Assembly: GCA_946902875.1 (NCBI GenBank)
Contig: OX336340.1
Span: 8,329,739 to 8,393,738, forward strand
DNA from: Nematopogon swammerdamellus
Lineage: Eukaryota; Arthropoda; Insecta; Lepidoptera; Adelidae
Direction: 5' to 3'
Length of the DNA stretch: 64,000 nt
Position numbers and translations under genes: made by a program. The notes below the pieces were generated by a model that saw nothing but the letters and a program-made list of their open reading frames with translations, searched no databases and was not told the origin of the DNA. This document shows positions 21,650 to 32,690 of this stretch, in pieces. Position 1 is the stretch's first letter, and each line of letters starts with the position of its first letter.

Positions 21650-24017
21650 GCGTATTTAGCGAGAGCCCAGGTACGAAAGTTAGTACGGCTTCGCTCGCGT
21701 GAGTTTTCGAATAAGTTCGGGAAAGAAGTATCGCTCGGCTTCGCTCGCGTGTATTTTCGATTGGGTTTTCCTAGTGAATAATTTCACTCGGCTTCGCTCG
21801 CGTGTATTTTTGATTGGGTTTTCTTAGTAAATGAATTTGGTAAAAAACCCCGGTGATTGAAATTAGTTTAATTTCGTGAATATTAGTGTGGGAATTTCTG
21901 TAAAGCTTTCGGAGTTGCAAATGAAGGTTGAGCTGGATTTTGTAATTTTGGGGGTGATATAGGGGTTTTCAACTAGTTTTACGGAAAATATTTTGGATGT
22001 TCTTTTTGAGCCTTTTGAGTTCTGGATGAAGGTCGAGCTGGATTCTGGAATCTTGACTGGTGATGGAAGGACTTCCAAAGAACTTTTACAATGACACTAT
22101 GTCCGAACTGGCCTACCATGAGGACTGGTACATTGGGAAGGTTTTCTTAGTTCATAAATGATTTTGTAAAAACCGGTGAATAAAGTTTGTTTGTTTCGTA
22201 AATTTTAGTGTGGGAATTTCTGTAAAGCTTTCGGAGTTGCAAATGAAGGTTGAGCTGGATTTTGTAATTTTGGGGGTGATATAGGGGTTTTCAACTAGTT
22301 TTACGGAAAATATTTTGGATGTTCTTTTTGAGCCTTTTGAGTTCTGGATGAAGGTCGAGCTGGATTCTGGAATCTTGACTGGTGATGGAAGGACTTCCAA
22401 AGAACTTTTACAATGACACTATGTCCGAACTGGCCTACCATGAGGACAGGTACATTGGGAAGGTTTTATTTTATATTAAAATATAATGGACTGTGACCTG
22501 ATCATAAATTTCACGTACATAAAGGAAGTCAGTGAATAGAGTTTGTTTGATTCGTGAATTTTAGTGTGGGAATTTCTGTAAAGCTTTCGGAGTTGCAAAT
22601 GAAGGTTGAGCTGGATTTTGTAATTTTGGGGGTGATATAGGAATTTTCAACTAGGTTGCGAATTATATTTTGGATGTTCTTTTTGAGCCTTTTGAGTTCT
22701 GGATGAAGGTTGAGCTGGATTCTGGAATCTTGACTGGTGATGGAAGGATTTCCAAAGAACTTTTACAATGACACTATGTCCGAACTGGCCTGCCATGAGG
22801 ACTAGTACATTGGGAAGGTATTTTAAAATATAGAGAAGATTAAAAGAAACAAAACCCGATCTTTAAATTCGTAAATCATACGTATATAAGAGTGTTTGAA
22901 CCACGCGTAATTATTAAAAAATATGTCGAATTTAAATATGTAAAATCAGTGGTTTTACCGTATTTTGATATAAAAGTATATTTTTATTAAGTGTTAACTT
23001 CGCGATTAGATTCAGTGGCGGGTGTTGTGGTTTCGTTTGAATTTATTGTTTTACGCTATTCTATTTGTAATGGTGTTTTATTTAAGGTGATTTTAGTGAA
23101 TCGTGTCAGACCGGTTAGGATAGTGGAATTCAAAGGTAAATTTTGTAATATATATGCATATGCAACATACTGGCTAGTTACGTTTTAGGACGTAGGGAGA
23201 TTGCGTAAATCAGGTTTAAATATACCTGTATAGGTTATGTAGATTATGACCAGCACACCATTTTAATAAACCCTTAAGAAAATATTCCTAATTGATTTCG
23301 GTGAAAGGTGGACCCCTGACCGCATCATTTGGAATAAAACAATTTCTGTAGGTATATCAATAGATAGCCACAGAAATATAAACCATAACATATACACTAT
23401 ACACTCACAATTAAAAGCATACACTTATGCCTTTAGGGAGGACAAAAGAATATCTTTTGAACTCCAACATAACACTACGAGATTAAATTGGTAAATCTGT
23501 CTGAAGATGTATATTTTGTACAGATCAGAAAACGGGGACTCCTAGGGACAAATAATAAATTTGTAGCTTAAGTACAAATTTATCTGCGTTGGGAGTCACG
23601 GGGACTGGCGATGGATAAATATCGTATGGACCGAGGGTCCATACGAATTTAGTGGGGCCAGTTCCACAAACCCCTTCAAAAGGGGTCAATAAAAGTTTGT
23701 ATTGTTGAAGTTCTAAAATTTAGAAGAAAATATAAAATAATAGATTTCATCTATTGAACAGCACAACAAAATTAAGCTATCAAGTAATACATTGATCATA
23801 ATTTAATAATAACAATAACACAAACATCAGAACACTTTCATTTTGAATTTTGGCGGGTCTCACAAGCTCGCAAGCAAGGTACGTGAGCGCGCTGTCGAAG
23901 CGTGCACATAGAACACAGAGGGAAACCAGAAGGATTTAATGACTATAGATGAATGAGCAATTAGTTTGGTAAGTGCTTTAATGTTGATATTAGAATTTAC
24001 TAGAATAGATTTAGGAA

Positions 24018-24242
24018 ATGAGAGTTAGTACTCTGAGTTATTACGGTACACAACGGCTTCCTGAAAAGGAAGTAATAATTGGGTCCATTTTACAGGAATT
24101 ATGTGTACGAATTAGCGACACTGTTTCTGACAAACCTAGAGATCACTTGAAAGTTATACGCTGGCCATATTTCGATTCTTTATATTCTAGTTGTTCTAGA
24201 GCTAAAGAGTTGATTTTTGATAATTCTGCCTTTAATATCTAA
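24018..24242 (+). CDS. Right-LTR copy of the small 74-codon ORF
   Basis: Identical to the ORF at 4885-5109, with the same start and stop. It would only be transcribed from the right LTR or by read-through. Confidence 0.18.
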   Translation: MRVSTLSYYGTQRLPEKEVIIGSILQELCVRISDTVSDKPRDHLKVIRWPYFDSLYSSCSRAKELIFDNSAFNI

Positions 24243-24277
24243 GGAAAAACAATAGGTATAGGGTAGAGGTTATTACA

Positions 24278-24281
24278 CATA
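24278..24281. other. Target-site duplication CATA, right
   Basis: This is the second copy of the 4-bp target duplication. The following sequence continues the repeat interrupted at base 227. Confidence 0.9.
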
Positions 24282-24454
24282 ATAAACAAAAAAATATAAT
24301 AAAAATTAAAATTATTATAAAATTTAAATGACAAGTTGACAACGGAGAACTGTCATCTCGACGTGAGCTGGCCGGTGACAAAATGTTTGATAAATAAAAA
24401 ATAAAAAAATTTTAGGTCGAACTTATGTCGCTGTCATTGGTGCAATTTATATTT
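24282..24454 (+). repeat. Right half of the repeat interrupted by the LTR element
   Basis: Matches the reverse complement of about 39977-40165, including 'ctgtcatctcgacgtgagct' and 'tgtcgctgtcattggtgcaa'. It joins base 227 across the insertion. Confidence 0.85.
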
Positions 24455-26356
24455 CTGTTGCCCGCGGCTTCGCTAGCGTCAAATTCGTATTAAAAAAAAA
24501 GTAAGTAACTAAAGGCGGAGCCGAAGGCGGATCTGCGCTCACGTAAACGATATTCTTTCTCGATGAAAGTAACTAAGGGCGAGGCGGAAGTCGGAGCTGA
24601 GTTCAGGAAGAAAAAAAATATTCTTTCTTGAATGAAGTAAGTAAATATGGGCAGGCCGCAGGCCGAGCTGCGTTCAGGAAGAAGCTAAACCATCTTGAAG
24701 AAAGTAAGTAACTAAGGCGTGGCCGAAGGCCGAGCTACGTTCTGATAAATAATAAACCATCTCGGAGAAAGCGAGTAACTAGGGCGAGGCCGAAGACCGA
24801 GCTGCGTTCAGGAAGAAGCTGAACCATCTTGAAGAAAGTAAGTAACTAAGGCGAGGCCGAAGGCCGAGCTACATTCTGATAAATAATAAACCATATCGAA
24901 GAAAGCAATTAACTAAGGGCGAGGCCGAAGGCCGAGCTGCGTTCAGGAAGAAGCTAAACCATATTGAAGAAAGTAAGTAGCTAAGGCGAGGCCGAAGGCC
25001 GAGCTTCGTTCTGATAAATAATAAACCATATCGAAGAAAGGAAGTAACTAAGGGCGAGGCCGAGGGCCGAGCTGCGTTCAGGAAAAAGCTAAACCATCTT
25101 GAAGAAAGTGAGTAACTAAAGCGAGGCCGAAGGCCGAGCTACATTCTGATAAATAATAAAACATCTTGAAGAAAGCAAGTAAATAAGGGCGAGGGTGAAG
25201 GCCGAGCTGCATTCGGGAAGAAGCTAAACCATCTCGAAGAAAGCAAGTAACTAAGGGCTAGGCCGAAGGCCGAGCTGCGTTCAGGAAGAAGGTAAACCTT
25301 CTTGAAGAAAGTAAGTAACTAAGGCGAGGCCGAAGGCCGATCTGCGTTCTGGATGAAGCTAAACCATCTCGAATAAAGTAGGTAACTAAGCGATATTAAG
25401 ATTGAGTTAAATTAATTTAAATTTTATTATAAAGCCCACGCTTCTGACGGCAAACATACCGTGCATCCTAAAACCTTGCGGTTATTCCCGACTGGATGGC
25501 AAGAGGCCCGATGGTATCACCTTATTTCCATGGGCCAAGGGTAGGTCTTTGATGTGGGACGCCATTTGTGTTCTCACATTGGCTCCAAGTCACGTTCGGG
25601 TATCTTCAAGACCGGCCGGCGCGGCCGAGGCCTGGGCGGACAGCCTCAAACGCAATAAATATTATAGATATATAATTCAAGATTTCGAATTTGTTGCGTT
25701 TGCGGTTGAAACCCTCGGTCCGTGGAGCAGTCATTGAAGCCAAAAGCTTCTTGAAGAGGCTTGGGTCTCTGCTGGTGGACGCAACTGGTGTCCCGCAATC
25801 AAGGGCCTACTTCATTCAAACGGTAAGCTTTGCCATCCAGCGGGGTAATGCCGCAAGTGTTCTAGGAACATTTGAAAACGCCCATTTTATGATAGTTATT
25901 TTAATGTTTGTTAGGTAGGTTTTAATTATTTAGTTATTAATATTACTTTTTTATATATTTTATTAAATAAATAGATGGAGTAAACGATATTATATGCTAT
26001 CGAAGAAAGGAGGTCATTTAAGGCGAGGCCCGAAGGCAGAAGAGGGTTTTTGGTTTACCTGAACGCAGCTCGGCCTTGGCCTCGCCCTTAGTTACTTACT
26101 TTCTTCGAGAAGGTTTATCGTCTTCCTGAACGCAGCTCGGCCTTCGGCCTCGCCCTTAGTTACTTACTTTCTTCGAGAAGGTTTATTGTCTTTCAGGATG
26201 CAGCTGGGCCTTCGGCCTCGCCGTTAGTTGCTTACTTTATTTGAGAAGATTTATCGTTTACCTGAACGCAGCTCGGCTTTCGGCCTCGCCCTTAGTTACT
26301 TAGATTCTTCTTTGAAGTACGAATTTCACGCGAGCGAAGCCGCGGGCAACAGCTAG
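24455..26356 (+). mobile_element. Foldback repeat with tandem arms and captured coding core, copy 1
   Basis: It opens with 'ctgttgcccgcggcttcgct' and ends with the same motif inverted ('gaagccgcgggcaacag'). The left arm (to about 25390) is a tandem array of units holding 'gcgaggccgaaggccgagct' and 'gcgttcaggaagaag'. The right arm (about 26000-26340) is the same array inverted. The core (25390-25990) carries a piece of a retrotransposon-type protein. Copy 2, in opposite orientation, is at 38581-39976. Mechanism and class are unknown; long tandem inverted arms resemble Foldback-type elements. Confidence 0.75.
25543..25918 (+). pseudogene. Captured C-terminal fragment of a retrotransposon-type protein, frameshifted
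   Basis: The frame from about 25549 gives WDAICVLTLAPSHV and FEFVAFAVETLGPW. After a frame shift near 25730 a second frame gives the end with FAIQRGNAASVLGTFENA. From memory, the motif series WDATC, ETLGPW and SLAIQRGNA occurs at the C-terminus of reverse-transcriptase-containing proteins in many metazoan genomes; the exact clade is uncertain. No reverse transcriptase domain accompanies it. The copy on the minus strand at 38880-39335 keeps one frame, so this copy decayed after the fragment was captured. Confidence 0.6.
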
Positions 26357-26377
26357 TAATTAATAATAATAAAAAAA

Positions 26378-26810
26378 TAATTGCTCCACGCCGTCGTCGG
26401 TGCATATCATCGACGACGAAGATGGAGCGTTGACGTCGGTCGAGCCACAAGAACTACGGCGAGGACGACGTCCACCACCGGCCAGCTTGGGGTCATCGAG
26501 ACCTTGCGTCCTGTCTAGTGCCCCCGCTACCGGTGGTGCAGTGCAACTGTGAGGCGATGCGCGGGCGAAGAACGAGATATGTGAAAGAGCTGCGCGACGA
26601 CATCACCGTGCAGTCCGGTGGATACGGAGCTCTCCGAGATGGGGGTGGTGGTGGCCTACGTGTTTAATACCACCACTCATCGCTCGAAGCTAGTCTCGCG
26701 TCGTCTCGGAGAGCTCCGTAGCCACGGCCTGCACCCGCCGCGGCGCGCTTGGAGGCTTGTCTCCCGCCGCCGGCGGTATTACCGTTTTAAATTTTTGTAT
26801 TAATTTTGTA
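26378..26810. other. GC-rich segment with strong inverted repeats
   Basis: GC-rich island in AT-rich DNA. It holds a perfect 17-bp inverted repeat (26623-26639 with 26704-26720, 64-base loop) and a smaller nested hairpin near 26382-26429 (gctcca / tggagc outside cgtcgtcg / cgacgacg). The end 'gtctcccgccgccggcgg' resembles 17826-17842 inside the LTR element. No protein is recognised. Possibly a captured or non-autonomous transposon piece. Confidence 0.4.
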
Positions 26811-27984
26811 TATTTTTATTACTTTTGTATAATATATGTAAAATAAATATATTTTTTTAAAATGTGAAATAAAGGAAATAAAAAATATATAATAATATTT
26901 TGATAACTAAGGGTATTTTTTTGTCATATTGGTATCCTAAAAAATAACTACTATTCTATAGTTATGTCTACATAACATAATATTGTCCATGGGACCAACA
27001 CCAATGGCACGTAATATTTTAACAATTCTAACAATATTTATTTAATTTTAACAATATTAAAAAAAAAGAAAAAAAGGAAGAAAATATTTAAAAAACATAT
27101 CTATCAAATCATTATTTTTCACTTGACTGAAGACGCCACCGACGACATCGGGGCGAAATATTTCAATGAATGTGTTTTTTATTGTTATTACTGGAATATG
27201 TGTACTTACATCAGAAATAAAGCAACAAAAAGTTGTTAGTATTTAATTATAAAAAATATATATTTATAAAGTGTAAATAACAATTCATAGAAAAACTTAT
27301 AAAGAAACTATTCTTAAATATTCTAATTTATGTTTAGATGTATCGCTAGGATTTGGAATACAACATCGCCCGTTGCATACAGCCGGAATGCTAAGAGGTG
27401 CTCACATGAAACGGGCAGGTGTGCTTGACTCAGTCAGACAAATACTTTGTTTATTTTGGAGCATTAATACTGAGTGTATTAAAAGTATTTACCAGTTTTA
27501 CTGAGATTTCTCGCCTTTTCTTATGGCAGAAATTCTATTAAAATTATAATTGAGATTTATTGTAAATGTTCTTCAACTATCTAGGCCAAAGCGCAATAAC
27601 TATCAATAATAAAAAATAAATAAAACAAAAAATATACTTAAAATTAATATTAATATTTAATATAAAATTCGAATAACGACCTACTCCCATCAAGCTAAAT
27701 TATGGGTAGTCTATAATTTTATTGGCCTATATTCTTTCATAAGCGTATTTGTAAATAGTGTTGAATCAGGCTGTTGACTACCTGAATAAAATAAAATAAA
27801 ACACCAACGGGAATATAATTAGATTCCGCTGTGCTGTAACAAGCCCCGAAGTACTAGGTACCTAAATATAAACTATACTTGACACTATTAGCTATTGACT
27901 ACGCCCACTTGACCAATAAAATAAATGCAGTCATTATGTCCCTTTCACTTGAATACAAAAGTGCGAAAGAGAGAACGCTATATT
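26811..27984. other. AT-rich DNA, nothing recognised
   Basis: Low-complexity AT-rich sequence with short A and T runs. I see no gene, RNA or element boundary. Confidence 0.5.
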
Positions 27985-28087
27985 AATTCTGTTCGGCGAA
28001 AAGGCCGACGTGGTATTTGCAATCCACGCATAAGACCGAATGTCCCTGGGCGTGTTAGACGCCTTATGGATAGCTCGGCGCCACATG
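27985..28087 (+). repeat. LINE 3' end fragment, left part
   Basis: 'ccgaatgtccctgggcgt' and 'cggcgccacatg' match the 3' end of the LINE fragment at 41845-41903. The insertion at 28088 interrupts it; 'tcgcgcttcccata' at 28402 continues the family sequence. Confidence 0.65.
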
Positions 28088-28393
28088 CAGGCCCGGATTT
28101 CCCCCTAGGCCTACAAGGCCCCGGCCTAGGGGCCCAGCTAGCCTAGGGGCCCCACCCACCCAGGGATCCCGATCACCTGCCCGATGCGACGGCAGGCGTA
28201 AATAGAATTTGGATTAAAAAAATGGCACATTTTTTTTCAAACACTCAAATAATAAGCAAATTTTCCCCCAATTTTTTTTTTTATTATATTTTCTGTACTA
28301 AGCATTTTATGTTCAAAATTTCCAAAATGGCTTCGGGATGGGGGCCCCAAATGTTAAGTGCCTAGGGCCTCTGGGTCTCTAAGTCCGGCCTTG
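28088..28393. mobile_element. hAT-type MITE, 306 bp
   Basis: Terminal inverted repeats CAGGCCCGGATTT and, at the other end inverted, CAAGGCCGGACTT (10 of 13 match) fit the CAGG..CGG ends of hAT elements. It is flanked by a perfect 8-bp duplication GCCACATG (28080-28087 and 28394-28401), the hAT hallmark. GC-rich ends ('cctaggggccc') surround an AT-rich middle. There is no coding capacity, so it was moved by a transposase supplied elsewhere. Confidence 0.88.
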
Positions 28394-28401
28394 GCCACAT
28401 G

Positions 28402-28430
28402 TCGCGCTTCCCATAAAAAAGTTTGACTTG
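28402..28430 (+). repeat. LINE 3' end fragment, right part
   Basis: Continues the LINE tail interrupted by the MITE; compare 41904-41925. Confidence 0.45.
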
Positions 28431-30300
28431 ATTCATCTTGCCTAGTTTAAGCAAATGCTAATTCAAAAGATCTTCTAAAAAGTTCAGCAATTTATTTAGC
28501 ATACCTATCTTACTATTTCGTACCTAGTATGTTGGGTATAATAACATCGCAAGCGATGAATTCAATATTCCTGATATTTCGCCGTGCAACCGCTTCATTT
28601 TACCCTGAATTAAATCGGTCTCAAATCATTCCGAACGGTTTGGGGCCAATTGCTGCGTGTTGAGTATTTTAATGAAACTCTGAAAAGAAAAGAAAAACGA
28701 TTTATTCAAATCTCGTTTCCTCCAAGGAATTCAATCTCCGCGGTTACCACTTCAGAATATTAAAATATATATATTCCCAAAAAAGTATGTTTTCGTGAGT
28801 TCTATAAAGAGCTGCTGCTGAGAGCAGAAAAGTTTTATAGCTGCCGGCTTTACCTCTATGTTCACGTAGACTTATGTATGAGGGCATGGACTATAATTTA
28901 AATTTTATAAAAGTCTTATATCAATTTTAGTGGTCCGGTTACCTACAGAAACAGGAGTAAACACAATTAACTTACCCATTAAGATGGTGAAAAAGAACGT
29001 GTATGCAATGCTGGCATAAGTGCAATGCCTACTGATTGGCATTTAAAACATTTGAAAATATTAATAAAACTTTCATTCCAGCACGTACTACAATGATTTA
29101 TTAATCGCGCTGTTATTTTATCGCGAAAATGCGAAAACGTGTTAATAAAAAAACGGGCAAGCATAAAAAACATTTTAAGTATATTTCGTTAAGTACATTT
29201 TAAGTAAGTTTGTGCGTGCTATGACTAAAGTTTGAACATCTTAGAAATAAACATTCGCTTTTTAGAGTATAAAAATTGAAAAACCGACAAAAAAATTTAT
29301 GGGGATCATGATTTTTTGACGACTGACACACAGCGTTTTAGATAAAAAAAATAACAATAGGCAAAGTTGTCTATTTAACCTACAGAACTCTCCCTTAAAA
29401 TATTGGTAGTCATTGCATAATCAATTGTTAATAAACTTTTGTGTTTAATCAAATGTTCCCCTATAAAAATGCAAATACGAAAAGTGAACAGATTTTAAAA
29501 GTTAACAAAATTTAAACGCTGCAAACTGAGAGCTTAATGTGTACCTAATTTGAAGAAGCCTGACGGAAAACCCAAATTATGAACGTTAGAACACCTCAAG
29601 AAGTCAAACTGAAACTCTAAACTTCCAAACTGTAGTCACACAACCTAAAGTCATCTTTACAGGCTACTTTGTGTAAGTATTCTATTCTGCCACTTCATGA
29701 GGCCCTTCTTAAGCCGCGACTTAGGTTGTTTCAACTTGATAATTACTTTGTTGACTTTGATAAAAGCCTTACCGGTGTACCGTTGTCTTCCTTATTAGGT
29801 CCTTTTCTTTTATTTTTCCATTTTGTTAGAAAAGTACAAGTGGTTTGGGAGAAGGAATCATAGTGTAGTTTGTCGGTGTTCCTGTAGGTATGAGGGCATC
29901 GTTAGAAATAAATAAAGCACAATGATTGTTAGTTGTGATATAATATGTGGTATATATTTGTATACCCTCGTAAAATTCTATTGAATTCCACCACGACAAT
30001 GTACCGGGTACTAAGCGGATTTTTTTTTTATGAAATAGAGCAGTCACATACATACGTTGAACCTTACCCACAATCCCAGGCACGACTGGTAGATATTGCC
30101 TTTAGGCTTTAAGTCCGCCTTTTGTCCCTTCTTTGGTGCAATGACGTATATTTTAATTTCAGGGATAAAGTTTATAATTACAGGATTTCGTATGAAAAAT
30201 AGTCACATTTATGCGGTCACTTTAGCGGGAGCCGAGACAGACATTAGAGTCTATAAATTCTGAGCTGGGAAGGTATATGTACTTCATTGTGAATGTTCAG
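28431..30300. other. Unassigned DNA
   Basis: AT-rich with scattered short ORFs of no known similarity. No element ends are recognised. Confidence 0.4.
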
Positions 30301-30306
30301 TGCTCA

Positions 30307-30355
30307 CAGACATTTTTACGATTTGGAATTATTTTCCAAATCGTAGAAATGTCTG
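30307..30355. other. 22-bp hairpin, 5-base loop
   Basis: Arms 30307-30328 and 30334-30355 pair with one mismatch. The loop is TTATT. Size and symmetry resemble a small foldback or a microRNA-like precursor, with no evidence for either. Confidence 0.7.
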
Positions 30356-30880
30356 TCCAATGTCCATTGTCCAATGTCTATAGTTACTCAATTATGCAGA
30401 CTTCGCTCTCTCAGATTCTAGTATTAGTAGTAGTAGCAGCAAAATAACCTGTAACCATCCTTAGATGTGCCAGGCAACCATAGGAAAACCCCATGTGGAT
30501 TGATTAAGTAATTCTCGACTTGTAATAAGGGAACATATAATCGACGACGACATCACACAGATTTTGCGCTTCCCAAGTTAGGATGGCTATGCCCTTTCGA
30601 TACCAAAGTCGGGAAGGTTGCCCGCAAGCTTATTAAGTTAGAACCTCAAACTTGATTCTAATTGAAAGAGCGAGAAAGAACATCTTAGTTAGAGAAGGAT
30701 AGACAATGTTTTCACGAATCCGGCAGCAGGTGGATTATATGCGAGGGTCCCGCACTCGTAAAAGTTACGGAGTTGTGATGTTGACTTGTACGTTTAGAGG
30801 ACAAAGCGCTACACGCTACATACAACATGTACCTGAACCATTGAACCATGAACCATTCGGTATTGTATAATCATTTATTT

Positions 30881-31390
30881 AGCGGCGGGTGGTTGGCGCG
30901 ATCTTCGCTCGGTCTCTTGATCTCAAGTTCCGAGGTTCGAATTCGACCGACGTACACCAATTTTTTCTGATGGAAAAATGTATGTACATATACATACCTT
31001 AATACATCTGCTGCTTCACAGAGGTGTAAAACTGTAGGTCCTTTCCCTTGCCGCGGCACAAATAAATTCTAATTGTATAAAATTGTATGAAGTCGACAGT
31101 CGCACCCCGTAACAGGACATGCCGGCAGGCAATTAGTATGAACAAATTTGTGTCGCGCCGCGTCGCGCCGACGAGACGGTCGCAGCTTTACAAGGTGGTA
31201 GGCTCAAATTGTAGCCTACTGGGTTGGTAACACCGTAGTGTACGTATGATGACCGCGTAGCAGCCTTGGTTGTGTTCTCCACTAGTCCAGTACAGCAAGC
31301 AATCAAAGGGGAAGTCTCCGGTATGGCACATTTTTTGAGGTGCTATTGGCTGGTCGGAGCATTATACCCACAGGACATTATTATTTTGAA
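30881..31390 (+). mobile_element. SINE family B copy, interrupted
   Basis: Decayed tRNA-like head with a box B 'gaggttcgaattcga', then 'aaaactgtaggtcc' near 31027, then after about 140 unrelated bases (around 31055-31190) the body 'ggtggtaggctcaaattgta' resumes to about 31380. It aligns with the fuller copy at 35821-36215. Confidence 0.75.
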
Positions 31391-31594
31391 ACATTTCATT
31401 GTCTAATATCGATATCTCGATGTCTGGGTCTCTACATTATCAATTAAATAGCTATGCCCGCAACTCCGCTCCCATTTTTCTGTAACTTCGATAATTCTGC
31501 CAAAGTCCTCGTCACAATAGCATTATATCATAAAGGCACCCGTCGTATGGCATACTGCAAACCCGCAGACCAACAAATGTTAGATATAATAGAT

Positions 31595-31860
31595 AGATAC
31601 AAAAGTCATTATTATTATTTATGTAAACCATCATGGGTGGCTGTGCCGAGGGACCAATGCTGCAGTCGACAAAGCCAAAATCACCTCTCCTCGCGAAACC
31701 ACGGTCAGTGAGGCGCCATCTGTCTAGCCTGTTAGTACGACATTTGAAGACACCCATATTAAAGGATTCGGGAAACACTCACCGGAAGACAGTTCCACAC
31801 AACAGCGGTGCGACAAAGAAACGATGACTACTCGAAAGCCCAATCACAAACATTGTACAT
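31595..31860 (-). pseudogene. LINE 3' end, family with tail 'GPSAQPPMMVYI'
   Basis: The minus strand encodes the last residues of a non-LTR retrotransposon reverse transcriptase protein: FPESFNMGVFKCRTNR followed by DFGFVDCS and GPSAQPPMMVYINNN. The frame is degraded and only the C-terminus is present. Related 3' ends lie at 42962-43390 and 54205-54480, also on the minus strand. Confidence 0.65.
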
Positions 31861-31919
31861 AGCATGTCAGTGTTTACATACGAGATAGTATAAGTACGTA
31901 TAATAACATGAAAGGAGAC

Positions 31920-32040
31920 CCTATCCTTTTTTTTATGAATACTGACACGGTTGGCTACATCACCTACAACACCCGTGATGTGAGTCCATAGCACCTTGGT
32001 GAACTAGGTGCCATGTGAGTGCTTACCTTCGGTGTTTCCT
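31920..32040 (-). repeat. SINE family A, 3' part only
   Basis: Poly-T then 'actgacacggttggctacat', 'tgaactaggtgccatg' and 'agtgcttaccttcgg', the 3' third of family A in reverse. Confidence 0.85.
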
Positions 32041-32582
32041 TGCAATCAAATGACCAGACAGAATGTGTGTAGCAGGTGAAGTAGCCAAATACGTCATGTT
32101 CTATACAACATCCGAATAAATATCCAACTTGGCCACGTCACAGCGTACTGCGATGTAGTGTGCAGTGGAAAAGGTCGTAAAGATTGTTTGTTACGAGCGA
32201 GACATAGTCGTCACGTCATAAACTCCTGGACAAGCCTGGACTCCGCTTGTCCTCGACGTGTGGACTTCTAAATTAAGAGCAGATCGTAAATAATAAATGG
32301 CGCTCGTATATAACATCGGTCGGACAGCAATCTTGAAACATTTGCCGAATATAAACTGGTTTATATAAAAATATATGTAGTCTCATTATAAGACGAAACG
32401 TCTCAAATTAGACGTACACATCGTAGATGATCGAAGGTACACATAATGCTTTCTATATTATTCAAAAAAATACTGTTTTCTATGTCAAAAGAGCGAAAGT
32501 AACGTAAAACTGCCTCACGCCAGAATGTAGATATAGTTGGATGCAAAAGTTGTCACAATCAGTACTTGCAAGAATCGCCTAA

Positions 32583-32690
32583 AGAGGGCACTGACTTGGC
32601 ACCTAGTTCACCAAGGTGTTATGAGGTGACATCACTGGTGTAGTAGGTGATGTAGCCAACCATGTCAAATTCCATAAAAAAGTCTAACTG
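32583..32690 (+). repeat. SINE family A, 3' part only
   Basis: 'gcactgacttggcacctagt' through 'ggtgatgtagccaacc' and a short A tail. Confidence 0.85.

Larger units (their letters stand above)
228..24277 (+). mobile_element. Giant LTR retroelement, 24,050 bp, with 4.9-kb LTRs
   Basis: Direct repeats of 4,917 bp bound the unit at a constant offset of 19,133 bp. I found no base difference in the stretches compared, so the insertion is probably recent. The ends are TG and CA, the first and last bases form a short imperfect inverted repeat (TGTGAT / ATTACA), and CATA is duplicated on both sides. The only pol-like coding sequence, at 13996-15027, is a broken Ty3/gypsy-type RNase H-integrase fragment and sets the + orientation. 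No gag, protease or reverse transcriptase domain is visible. The interior of 14,216 bp is mostly non-coding with tandem arrays. A retroviral-type integrase probably inserted it in trans, making it a large non-autonomous retrotransposon derivative. Ordinary insect LTR elements are about 5-10 kb with LTRs below 1 kb. Confidence 0.93.
19361..24277 (+). repeat. Right (3') LTR
   Basis: Direct repeat of 228-5144, offset 19,133, with the same ORFs, arrays and promoter. The bases just upstream (19301-19360) are mixed and not a polypurine tract. The repeat is followed by CATA and the resumed host repeat. Confidence 0.92.

Noticed and set aside
228..24277. Maverick/Polinton or Helitron identity for the giant element
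   Set aside because: Terminal repeats are direct, not inverted, with TG..CA ends and a 4-bp duplication; no polymerase B, capsid or Rep/helicase coding sequence is visible.
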